A stretch of 11,325 nt of DNA from an uncultured bacterium. Its GTDB lineage: Bacteria; Patescibacteriota; Minisyncoccia; Phycocordibacterales; CAWITU01. Numbering within the stretch: position 1 is the first letter of the stretch; each line of letters starts with the position of its first letter. Of this stretch, positions 1-5,617 are shown piece by piece. The notes below the pieces were generated by a model that worked only from the letters and a program-made list of their open reading frames with translations, was not told the origin of the DNA and did no database searches. The stretch covers positions 1 through 11,325 of the forward strand of contig CAJBRS010000039.1 of the NCBI GenBank assembly GCA_903958115.1. The letters run 5' to 3'. A program made the translations under genes and the position numbers.

Positions 1-446
1 CAATTCATCGATACCCCGACCTTATCGTACACCGCACATTAGCCAATCACCTTTCAGGATCCCCTATCTCCAAAGACGAATTCAGCTTATATCAGAAAAT
101 TTCTGAAGAATCTTCTGAGCAAGAAATTCGTGCGGCTGAGGCTGAAAGGACTTCCATCAAACTAAAACAAGTAGAGTACATGAGTGAACGTATCGGCCAA
201 ATCTTCGAAGGAACTATTTCTGGCGTTACCGAATGGGGCATCTATATTGAAGAAGCAAATACAAAATGCGAAGGTATGTCCAAACTACGCGACATGACAG
301 ATGATTATTACAACCTCAACCAAAAAACATATTCGGTGGTAGGTGAAAAAACTAAGAAAAAATTTGCTCTTGGAGACAAAGTAAAATTTAAAGTCGTGGC
401 GGCTGATATTGAAAGAAAATCTCTTGATTATTTATTAATAGATTAA
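1..446 (+). CDS. rnr: RNase R / RNase II-family 3'-5' exoribonuclease, C-terminal part
   Basis: This is the last 147 codons of a gene that begins before the window; the first whole codon is at position 3. The enzyme degrades RNA processively from the 3' end, including structured RNA, in rRNA and mRNA turnover. The opening residues IHRYPDLIVHR match the conserved RRYPDLxVHR block near the end of the RNB catalytic domain. A helical stretch follows, then an S1 RNA-binding domain from about codon 180-182 to the end, with the family pattern GxIFEGTISGVTEWGIYIE, DDYYN, and FALGDKVKFKVVAAD. The protein stops right after the S1 domain and lacks the long basic tail of E. coli RNase R. The upstream catalytic aspartates are outside the window, so RNase R cannot be fully separated from RNase II, although the DDYY and GD blocks favour RNase R. 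The last base of the TAA stop is the first base of a large palindrome. The next gene is convergent. Confidence 0.93.
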   Translation, partial: IHRYPDLIVHRTLANHLSGSPISKDEFSLYQKISEESSEQEIRAAEAERTSIKLKQVEYMSERIGQIFEGTISGVTEWGIYIEEANTKCEGMSKLRDMTDDYYNLNQKTYSVVGEKTKKKFALGDKVKFKVVAADIERKSLDYLLID

Positions 447-554
447 GCCCTAGCAATAATTGTTTCTCGGAACACGCATAAAAGCCTGCTGGCTTTTTGC
501 TCTGCTCGGCTACCCGCCTGCGCAAGTTTCCTCAAAACAATTATTGCTAGGGCT
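446..554 (-). repeat. Large palindrome 1 with conserved cap, downstream of rnr
   Basis: Perfect 20-bp inverted arms lie at 446-465 and 535-554 and enclose a 69-base cap (466-534). The cap is homologous, on the minus strand, to the cap of palindrome 3 at 5513-5579. Read on the minus strand, its blocks include TGAGG (530-534), CGGG (513-516), CGAG (505-508), CAGCAG (486-491) and ATGCGT (474-479). An internal hairpin pairs 480-486 with 491-497 around a tetraloop (AGCA on the minus strand). On the plus strand it is followed by five T residues and could act as a weak terminator for rnr. On the minus strand the arms extend through a T-G wobble and a possible tandem G-A mismatch into GGAAAC/GTTCC pairing; on the plus strand the wobble becomes C-A. 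This favours the minus strand as the folded strand. Function is unknown: a terminator, a structured RNA and a small non-autonomous DNA element are all possible. Confidence 0.8.
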
Positions 555-594
555 CCACCATTTAACAATTAATCAAGATAATGCTCGACCAAAG

Positions 595-635
595 AAAAAC
601 TGCGGCTGTTGTAGAAAAACAGTGCGCAGTTTTTT
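595..635. terminator. Bidirectional intrinsic terminator between convergent genes
   Basis: A ten-base-pair stem (aaaaactgcg at 595-604 with cgcagttttt at 625-634) contains a second inner stem (ctgtt with aacag). T-tracts occur on both strands. It lies between the plus-strand rnr stop at 446 and the minus-strand stop at 659, as expected for a terminator serving both genes. It shows no sequence similarity to the large palindromes. Confidence 0.75.
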
Positions 636-658
636 AGTGATTTTATCAGTGCCGGTGA

Positions 659-952
659 TTAACGCGACAAGACGTCTTTACTTTGGCCAGCATAGACAGC
701 GATGACTGCACAATCTTCATGGAAGATCTCCTCACTGAAGGCAACTCCTTCTCTCCGGCATTTCTGCTCCACTACCATCGAAAGCTGCTCCTCGCTGAGC
801 ACGCCGGTATTTTGCAATACGGCATCGACAATGTGATATTTTAGGAAGGCATCCACATTCTGAGGATCGTCTCTGAAACGAACCTCGTACTCAGTCTTTT
901 TCCCAGTCAAAATGTTTCTATGCTTATCAAATATTACTTTATTAAATACCAT
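659..952 (-). CDS. Hypothetical protein, 97 aa, in an islet between two palindromes
   Basis: I do not recognise this protein. It is small, soluble-looking and mixed in charge, with no signal peptide or membrane segment. It begins MVFNKVIFDKHRNILTGKK, has a probable helical middle (about residues 32-68, with NVDAFLKYHIVDAVLQ), two cysteines (65 and 81), and a hydrophobic strand CAVIAVYAG near the end. The start is well supported: a perfect AGGAGG lies six bases before ATG, which no other gene here has. A hand count over 721-900 gives about 49% GC, above nearby smc rows (30-38% in two rows checked). The gene sits alone between palindromes 1 and 2, with a terminator 24 bases past its stop. Ribosome site, composition and setting fit acquisition by transfer, but this is an inference. 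No clear promoter was assigned in 953-1019. Confidence 0.72.
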   Translation of the reverse strand: MVFNKVIFDKHRNILTGKKTEYEVRFRDDPQNVDAFLKYHIVDAVLQNTGVLSEEQLSMVVEQKCRREGVAFSEEIFHEDCAVIAVYAGQSKDVLSR

Positions 953-958
953 TTAATT

Positions 959-964
959 CCTCCT
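959..964 (-). promoter_or_regulatory. Strong Shine-Dalgarno (AGGAGG) for the 97-aa gene
   Basis: The minus strand reads AGGAGG with a six-base spacer to the ATG at 952. It decides the start of the 97-aa gene. It stands out because the starts of smc, rnc, nusB, rpmF, rnhB, dnaE and thrS have no comparable motif. Confidence 0.85.
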
Positions 965-1019
965 TTCTGTTTGAGTTTCATCAAAACATTACACTATCAC
1001 AACCAGAAGAACAAGCTAT

Positions 1020-1155
1020 AAAATAACAACGGGACAAAATCAGTACTACACAACAGAACACCCTTTTTAAGAGACCGCTCCGGGGCGCTTGCCCAAGTCT
1101 TAGTCTCTTAAAAAGGGTGTTCTGTTGTGTAGTGGACTCGTCCCGTTGTTATTTT
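1020..1155. repeat. Large palindrome 2, overlapping the smc stop codon
   Basis: This is a two-tier inverted repeat. The outer arms of 16 bp (1020-1035 and 1140-1155) and inner arms of 31 bp (1045-1075 and 1103-1133) are all perfect, separated by a small asymmetric internal loop. The cap is 27 bases (1076-1102). Read on the minus strand it contains ACTTGGGCAAGCG, which matches ACTTGCGCAGGCG in the cap of palindrome 1 at 11 of 13 positions. It has its own small hairpin, GGGC/GCCC around AAGC. The TAA stop of smc (1149-1151) lies inside the outer arm. After the hairpin the smc transcript reads a T-rich run (TTATTTTATA), so it may terminate the operon. It also lies 67 bases upstream of the 97-aa gene start. 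Confidence 0.85.
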
Positions 1156-3416
1156 GCAACTTGTACTGCTTCGTCAAAAGCAATCGACAATAATTTTGAA
1201 ATACCATCTGATCCCATAGTGATTCCGTAAAGAATCCCTGCGCGAGACATTGTCTCTCGGTTGTGAGTAATTACAATAAGTTGAGAATATTTAGAAAGGT
1301 TTTCTACCATATCACCATACTTGCGAGAATTTGCCTCATCAAGAGCAGCGTCAGTCTCATCAAGAATAATAAATGGAGGTGGATTGACTTGAGAGATAGC
1401 AAAAAGTAAGGCGATCGAAGTGAGGGCTCTCTCCCCACCAGAAAGCATTACGAGCCCTTTGATTTTTTTGCGAGGTAAACTAACTTCAATATCAAGACCC
1501 TCATCACCAAGCTCTTCAGTTTCATCATCCCCCATTTCTTCGATTTCACCACGTTCAAGCGCTTCAATTTCTTCTGCGGATTTTCTTCTGCGGATTTTCT
1601 CTCTCACCACCTTAAGTGAAGCCGCTCCCCCTCCGAACATCAGAACAAAAAACTTATGGAACTCATCATTGATTTTTCTAACACCTTCTTTAAATTCTGT
1701 GTCTAATTTTTCCGTAAGTTCAACAATCATCTGTCGAAGCGCTGCCCCTGAAGTTTCAAGATCGCTCAGTTCTTTGGCCAAGAAAATATCCCTCTCTTCA
1801 GCCTCTTTAAACTCTTTCATCACATCTTCGCTCGTACCAATTCCAGATTCCTCCAAACGAATCTTAATTCTTTCGATAGTTCTTTTTCTCTCTAATTGTG
1901 CGTGACGATCTTCACCGACTTCCTCAAGCACAACGGAATCGTAATTTATAGCCTCACGACCAATAAGCATAGCTGCTTCATGAAGCTCTCTTTCAAAATC
2001 CTCTTTCTCTAACGAGATTTTCTCATGACGAGCAGTAATAGAAGCCATTTGACTGTGAAGCTCATTCTGACGAGTCATAATGCGCAAGATGGCCTTTTCG
2101 GCTTCTACATTTTGATCTTTATTCTTCTCGATCTCATCCTTGATAACATCGTATTTTTTAGAAAGACTTTGTTCTTCCTCTCTTATTTCAGCAAGTTTCC
2201 TTTCAAAACTGTGTTTATCCGAAGAAAGTATCTCAAGCTCCTTTTCAAAATCGGCAGTAGCAGAATCATCGTTCTTTGTTTTATTTTTTGAAATAAAACC
2301 AGTGACAAGTTCCCGAAGATTATTAAAAATACTCTTTATAAAACCAATGTCTTCTGACCCTTCGGCCTGACGAATTTTTTCATCAATTTCTTGATATAAA
2401 GACTCAACATCAACCAAAAAGACTGTTTTGGTTTTTTCTTTATTGAGCTCTTCATTTTTCTTAGCAATGCTTCTCTTTAAGTATGAAATTTCACCTTCGA
2501 TCCGACCGAGCTCACGAGTAGTAGCATCCTTATCCATTCTCACAGATGCAATTTTTTCCTCAAGCGCCAACAGCTCTGGACTCCTAGATTCATTCTGGGA
2601 TGCCTGACTGACAACATCCTTAAGACGACGGAGTTCATCTCCGAGCTCTGACAATTCCGCCTCAGGCTTTGACCGATCGTGCAAAATTGAATCCTGTTCT
2701 TTTTTCAAATAAACATCCTCTCGTTTAAAATATTCTTTATAAAGAGCAATAAGCTCACGCTTCATCTCCATTGCTCTCTCAATTTTTTCTACTTGTTTCT
2801 TTAAAAATTTTATATGAGGAGCAATTTCTCGACGAAGTGATTCCACTTCTTTGATATTCTGATCAGTCTTTTCCAACTTTCTTTCACTCTCTTCTTTCTT
2901 ATATTGGTAAATTTTCAGACCAAGGGCATCTTCAATCATGCTCCGACGATCACGTAAATTTGCATTCAAAATTTTATCCGCCTCTCCTTGAGAGATGATG
3001 TGGTGACCAGATGCGCCAATATGGGCAGAAGCAAGAAGCTCGATGATATCTTTAAGGCGTACCAACGAACCGTTGATTAGGTATTCATTAACACCATCGC
3101 GATGAACAACACGTTCTAGAACAACCTCGTCAAAATCAATCGGCAAAAGACGCTTAACGTTATCAAAAGTCAATTTGGCGGACGCGCGATTAGCACGTCC
3201 GCCATCTCCTGCTCCATTAAAGATTAAGTCCTCACCCTTCTTGCCTCTCATGCTCTTGATGGATTGTTCACCCAACACAAAACGAAACGCTTCCGCAATG
3301 TTTGACTTGCCAGAACCGTTTGGTCCGACAATAGCAGAAATAGGCGAATTGAATTCTAGCGAACTTTTCTTAGCAAATGATTTAAAGCCAGCAAGCTCGA
3401 GGGATTTAAGATACAT
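1149..3416 (-). CDS. smc: Compact SMC-family chromosome condensation ATPase, apparently hinge-less
   Basis: SMC proteins are ABC-type ATPases that fold and segregate the chromosome. Counting from the MYLK start, the N-terminal head has Walker A GPNGSGKSN (31-39) and a Q-loop glutamine at 143 (ISQGEADKIL). The C-terminal head has signature LSGGER (658-663), Walker B FIILDE (682-687) and the switch histidine in ITHN (718). The two heads enclose coiled coils of about 160 and 195 residues. At 755 aa it is far shorter than a usual SMC (about 1150-1200 aa). The middle (about 330-390) shows neither the glycine-rich SMC hinge nor a CxxC zinc hook, and the protein has no cysteine. I chose the second ATG because MYLKSLELAGFKSFA is the family's usual beginning and an extended -10 lies seven bases upstream. 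The alternative ATG at 3422 adds Met-Ser. It follows rnc by 41 bases and is the last gene of the cluster. Confidence 0.9.
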   Translation of the reverse strand: MYLKSLELAGFKSFAKKSSLEFNSPISAIVGPNGSGKSNIAEAFRFVLGEQSIKSMRGKKGEDLIFNGAGDGGRANRASAKLTFDNVKRLLPIDFDEVVLERVVHRDGVNEYLINGSLVRLKDIIELLASAHIGASGHHIISQGEADKILNANLRDRRSMIEDALGLKIYQYKKEESERKLEKTDQNIKEVESLRREIAPHIKFLKKQVEKIERAMEMKRELIALYKEYFKREDVYLKKEQDSILHDRSKPEAELSELGDELRRLKDVVSQASQNESRSPELLALEEKIASVRMDKDATTRELGRIEGEISYLKRSIAKKNEELNKEKTKTVFLVDVESLYQEIDEKIRQAEGSEDIGFIKSIFNNLRELVTGFISKNKTKNDDSATADFEKELEILSSDKHSFERKLAEIREEEQSLSKKYDVIKDEIEKNKDQNVEAEKAILRIMTRQNELHSQMASITARHEKISLEKEDFERELHEAAMLIGREAINYDSVVLEEVGEDRHAQLERKRTIERIKIRLEESGIGTSEDVMKEFKEAEERDIFLAKELSDLETSGAALRQMIVELTEKLDTEFKEGVRKINDEFHKFFVLMFGGGAASLKVVREKIRRRKSAEEIEALERGEIEEMGDDETEELGDEGLDIEVSLPRKKIKGLVMLSGGERALTSIALLFAISQVNPPPFIILDETDAALDEANSRKYGDMVENLSKYSQLIVITHNRETMSRAGILYGITMGSDGISKLLSIAFDEAVQVAK

Positions 3417-3422
3417 ACTCAT

Positions 3423-3431
3423 ATTTTAGCA
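3423..3431 (-). promoter_or_regulatory. Possible extended -10 promoter for smc
   Basis: The minus strand reads TGC-TAAAAT, ending seven bases before the ATG at 3416. A start about seven bases downstream would make the transcript leaderless from the MYLK codon. No clear -35 is seen. It lies in the short gap after rnc, so it would be an internal operon promoter. Confidence 0.35.
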
Positions 3432-3457
3432 GAGTATGAGACATAAATGAAACCTGA

Positions 3458-4147
3458 TTATTGCCAACCGTTTTTCTCCAACGCCCTACGAGCAGCCTCT
3501 TGTTCCGCCTCTTGTTTTGACTTACCAGAACCTTCAATCACCAAATCTGCAGCTAAATAGAGACCCACTGTAAATTGTTTATTATGATCTGGGCCCATTT
3601 CTTTTATAGTTTTATACACAGGAGTAATACCAACTTTTTCTTGAGCTAGCTCCTGGAAACGGCTTTTTGCATCAATCCACAAACCCTTAGACACCATGTT
3701 ATCTACGAGAGCAAAAAGTTGAGAAGCAATAAATTCTTTGGATTTATCATATCCTTGATCTACATAAATGGCACCGATAATAGCCTCGAAAGTATTGGCA
3801 AGAATGTATTGTCGGGCTCGGCCAGTATCTTTTGCTTCGCCTTTTGAAAGAAGGAGGAAATCATTAACTCCAATTTTTGATGCGGAATCAGAGAGAGTGA
3901 TGGCATTAACCAAAGCAGAGCGAAAAGCAGTCAATTCACCTTCTGGTTTCGATGGATATTTCTGATAAAGATGATCGGTAATGACTAGCTCCAAAACAGC
4001 ATCACCTAAGAATTCTAGGCGCTCATTATGTTCAAGACCCGAGCCTCTGTTTTCATTCAAAAATGAACGATGAGTAAAAGCCTGCTTTAATATAGACTTG
4101 TCTTTGAAATAAATATTTATTTTTTCTTCGAATTTTGCAAAATCCAT
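3458..4147 (-). CDS. rnc: Ribonuclease III
   Basis: This double-strand-specific endoribonuclease processes pre-rRNA and structured mRNAs. At 229 aa it has normal length. Residues 1-150 are the RNase III domain with signature HNERLEFLGDAVLE. E42, E45 and D49 correspond to the E. coli catalytic-site acidic residues E38, E41 and D45. E121 in ANTFEAIIGAIYVD corresponds to E117, while N118 occupies the position of the metal ligand D114. Residues about 158-227 are a double-stranded RNA-binding domain (SRFQELAQEKVG ... GSGKSKQEAEQEAARRALE). It lies between nusB-NUDIX and smc; rnc-smc adjacency is also known in Bacillus. There is no Shine-Dalgarno before the ATG. A palindromic heptamer repeat fills the gap upstream. 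The operon is bracketed by long perfect hairpins that could be its own substrates. Confidence 0.96.
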   Translation of the reverse strand: MDFAKFEEKINIYFKDKSILKQAFTHRSFLNENRGSGLEHNERLEFLGDAVLELVITDHLYQKYPSKPEGELTAFRSALVNAITLSDSASKIGVNDFLLLSKGEAKDTGRARQYILANTFEAIIGAIYVDQGYDKSKEFIASQLFALVDNMVSKGLWIDAKSRFQELAQEKVGITPVYKTIKEMGPDHNKQFTVGLYLAADLVIEGSGKSKQEAEQEAARRALEKNGWQ

Positions 4148-4157
4148 GTTTGTTGAG

Positions 4158-4231
4158 GTATGGAGTATTTAGTATTTAGTATGAGGGGAAAAATTAAGTT
4201 CCTTCATACTTCATAACTATATACTTCATAC
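4158..4231. repeat. Inverted pair of heptameric tandem repeats between nusB and rnc
   Basis: The left half (4158-4188) is a run of 7-base units: GTATGGA, GTATTTA, GTATTTA, GTATGAG. The right half (4201-4231) has CTTCATA, CTTCATA, an eight-base ACTATATA and CTTCATA. The halves are imperfect inverted copies over about 30 bases, with a 12-base spacer (4189-4200). The structure fills nearly the whole 86-base gap, ending two bases from the nusB stop and beginning ten bases from the rnc ATG. It could form a hairpin in the transcript. It is unrelated in sequence to the three large palindromes. Confidence 0.75.
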
Positions 4232-4233
4232 AA

Positions 4234-5139
4234 TTATTCTTGCCCAAGCAGTATTTTTACCGCTGTTGTAATTATAGGCAAAATATCATTATAAAAGTTG
4301 AGTGTTAAAATATCTTGAATTTTAAACCATTCTGCTTGGTCCAAACCGCCAGAAGTACCGAGTGTTAGAGGTTTATATTTTGATTCTGCAAGAAAGTAGG
4401 TCACTTGCTTGCGAATCTTTCCATCCTCAGGATGTGTGGCAATGTACTCATTTCGAGAAAGCTCTTTAATGATTGTAATATCTAATCCGAGCTCCTCTTT
4501 AATTTCCCTCACTGTTCCAACCTTTTCATCATCATCAGGATTGAGACCCCCCTTTGAGAGAGTCCAGTGTCCGAACACATCATGCACAAGTGCAAAATAT
4601 ATGTCCTCACCATCTTTAGCATAGACTACTGCACCCCCAAGCTTTTGGATGGGCATCTCTTCGTAAGGTCGATTGAATTTCTTTTTCTTTTCTTTTTGAC
4701 TGATCTCGTCCTTTCCAGGCTCACCCATCTCCTTATAAACAGCACCTAGCACTCCATTAACGAATTTGCCTGAGGTCTCACCTCCATATGATTTAGCTAA
4801 CTCAATAGCTTCGTTAATAGCTACCTTAGAAGGTACCTCTTTGCGATCAGCAAAAAGAAGTTCATAAAGACCGATACGCAAGATATTGCGGTCAATAAAA
4901 GATATTTTATCAAGAGGCCAATCTGGGGCAGCCTTTGTGATGATGTTATCAAGATCAGTTCTCTTCTTTAATATGTCGCTAACCAACTTTTTCATGAATG
5001 AATAATCACTCATGCCAGGAGCAAATTCTAAAGCATTACGCTCAACAATCTCTGGGGCATCACTATCAGGAAGACCAGCAAAATCCCACTCAAAGAGTGA
5101 TTGCATTACTATTGATCTTGAAAGGTGCCTATTGGCCAT
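4234..5139 (-). CDS. nusB: NusB-NUDIX hydrolase fusion protein
   Basis: Residues 1-137 form a complete NusB domain, an RNA-binding factor that works with NusE (S10) in rRNA antitermination. Its hallmarks are RNILRIGLYELLF (84-96), VAINEAIELAKSYG (106-119) and GKFVNGVLGAV (124-134). A charged linker (about 138-158, with EKKKKF) leads to a NUDIX hydrolase domain (about 163-295). The NUDIX box begins at GG (197-198) and contains REIKEELGL (211-219), matching Gx5Ex7REUxEExGU except that Asp replaces the first Glu. NUDIX enzymes hydrolyse nucleoside diphosphates linked to another group X; the substrate here cannot be told. No stop codon or frameshift separates the parts. Free NusB is about 140 aa, so the 301-aa length comes from the fusion. 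It follows rpmF after 95 bases, in which I saw no clear element, and precedes rnc. There is no Shine-Dalgarno; AT-rich TTAATATT abuts the ATG. Confidence 0.93.
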   Translation of the reverse strand: MANRHLSRSIVMQSLFEWDFAGLPDSDAPEIVERNALEFAPGMSDYSFMKKLVSDILKKRTDLDNIITKAAPDWPLDKISFIDRNILRIGLYELLFADRKEVPSKVAINEAIELAKSYGGETSGKFVNGVLGAVYKEMGEPGKDEISQKEKKKKFNRPYEEMPIQKLGGAVVYAKDGEDIYFALVHDVFGHWTLSKGGLNPDDDEKVGTVREIKEELGLDITIIKELSRNEYIATHPEDGKIRKQVTYFLAESKYKPLTLGTSGGLDQAEWFKIQDILTLNFYNDILPIITTAVKILLGQE

Positions 5140-5234
5140 AATATTAAGAACTGTGTTTGTGTTAGAGACCTAGAAGCCTGTATCAGAAAAAGAAAGAATA
5201 AAAGATTCTCTCACTTGCTGAAGCCTACTTCAAA

Positions 5235-5450
5235 TTACTTTGCTGGAGCCGCTTTTTTAGCCTTTTTCTCAGCCTTAGCCATAACATTTACAGCCTCTTT
5301 ACCCTTGTATTTGCCACAATTAGCGCATACAACGTGTCTTGTCTTTGGCATACCGCAATCCTTACATAGGACAAAACTAGCGGCTTTTAGGCCGTGGTGA
5401 CTTCGTCTCATTCCGGTCTGTGACCGGTTGTGTCTCATGTGGTTTACCAT
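5235..5450 (-). CDS. rpmF: 50S ribosomal protein bL32
   Basis: bL32 is a small zinc-ribbon protein of the large ribosomal subunit. The 71-aa reading begins MVNHMRHNRSQTGMRRSHHG, comparable to the basic RRSHHALK-type N-terminus of bL32. It has two cysteine pairs, C29/C32 (CKDC) and C42/C45 (CANC), for the zinc site, then GKYKGKEAV as in the family's YYKGREV. A Lys/Ala-rich tail (about 57-71) extends past the usual end. The ATG at 5450 fits best. A GTG at 5456 would add Val-Pro, resembling the common MAVPK opening; an ATG at 5438 is also in frame. The reading frame stays open upstream to 5612, but that extension runs through palindrome 3 and resembles nothing in L32. An extended -10 ends eight bases before the ATG. 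It lies downstream of rnhB and heads rpmF-nusB-rnc-smc. Confidence 0.92.
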   Translation of the reverse strand: MVNHMRHNRSQTGMRRSHHGLKAASFVLCKDCGMPKTRHVVCANCGKYKGKEAVNVMAKAEKKAKKAAPAK

Positions 5451-5451
5451 G

Positions 5452-5474
5452 GGCACTACTATATCAAAAGTGCC
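5452..5474 (-). promoter_or_regulatory. Extended -10 within a small dyad just before rpmF
   Basis: The minus strand reads TGA-TATAGT (5458-5466), ending eight bases before the ATG, so transcription could begin at the start codon. The same bases are framed by a 6-bp inverted repeat, GGCACT (5469-5474) with AGTGCC (5452-5457). If RNA instead reads through from rnhB, this dyad would form a hairpin one base upstream of the ATG and could affect translation. The two readings are alternatives. Confidence 0.4.
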
Positions 5475-5617
5475 GAAAATTGGCAACAGGAGCAGTGCAT
5501 GGAATGGTTGTTGAGGGGCTTCGCAAGCCGGGCAGGCGAGACTTCCGCAATTTTTCAGCAGAAAATTATGCGTACCCGAAACAACCATTCCATGCACTGC
5601 TCCTGTTGCCAATTTTC
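5475..5617 (+). repeat. Large palindrome 3 with conserved cap, between rnhB and rpmF
   Basis: Perfect 38-bp arms (5475-5512 and 5580-5617) enclose a 67-base cap (5513-5579). On the plus strand the cap is homologous to that of palindrome 1. Shared blocks in the same order are GAGG (5513), CTT...GC (5519), CGGG (5529), CGAG (5537), GCAA (5547), CAGCAG (5556), ATGCGT (5568) and CCGA (5576). The AGCA loop (5557-5560) is closed by TTTTC/GAAAA, where palindrome 1 has AAAAGCC/GGCTTTT in the same place. The bases TTGTT/AACAA next to the cap are also shared, but the rest of the arms is unrelated. It begins 11 bases past the rnhB stop and ends 24 bases before the rpmF ATG. The cap orientation is opposite to the flanking genes. 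Confidence 0.88.

Noticed and set aside
466..534. tRNA or tRNA-like gene in the cap of palindrome 1
   Set aside because: The size is close to a tRNA body, but there is no T-arm GGTTCGAAT-like motif, no seven-base anticodon loop and no 7-bp acceptor with CCA.
446..554. Integron attC site
   Set aside because: The ends lack the RYYYAAC and GTTRRRY boxes, the arms are perfect and lack the extrahelical bases of attC, and no integrase is present in the window.
460..705. Open reading frame on the plus strand through palindrome 1
   Set aside because: It runs through the palindrome and terminator and into the antisense of the 97-aa gene, with no recognisable protein and no ribosome site.
1020..1155. 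CRISPR array or insertion-sequence ends
   Set aside because: Only one inverted repeat, no regularly spaced direct repeats, no transposase and no target duplication visible.
1420..1905. Serine-rich frame antisense to smc
   Set aside because: Low-complexity shadow of the glutamate/arginine-rich smc coding sequence on the other strand.
5140..5234. Possible terminator or regulator in the rpmF-nusB gap
   Set aside because: I looked for stems and promoter boxes and found only weak AT-rich stretches; nothing supportable.
5451..5612. N-terminal extension of rpmF to position 5612
   Set aside because: The extra 54 residues are a translation of palindrome 3 and do not resemble L32; the bL32 N-terminus fits the ATG at 5450.
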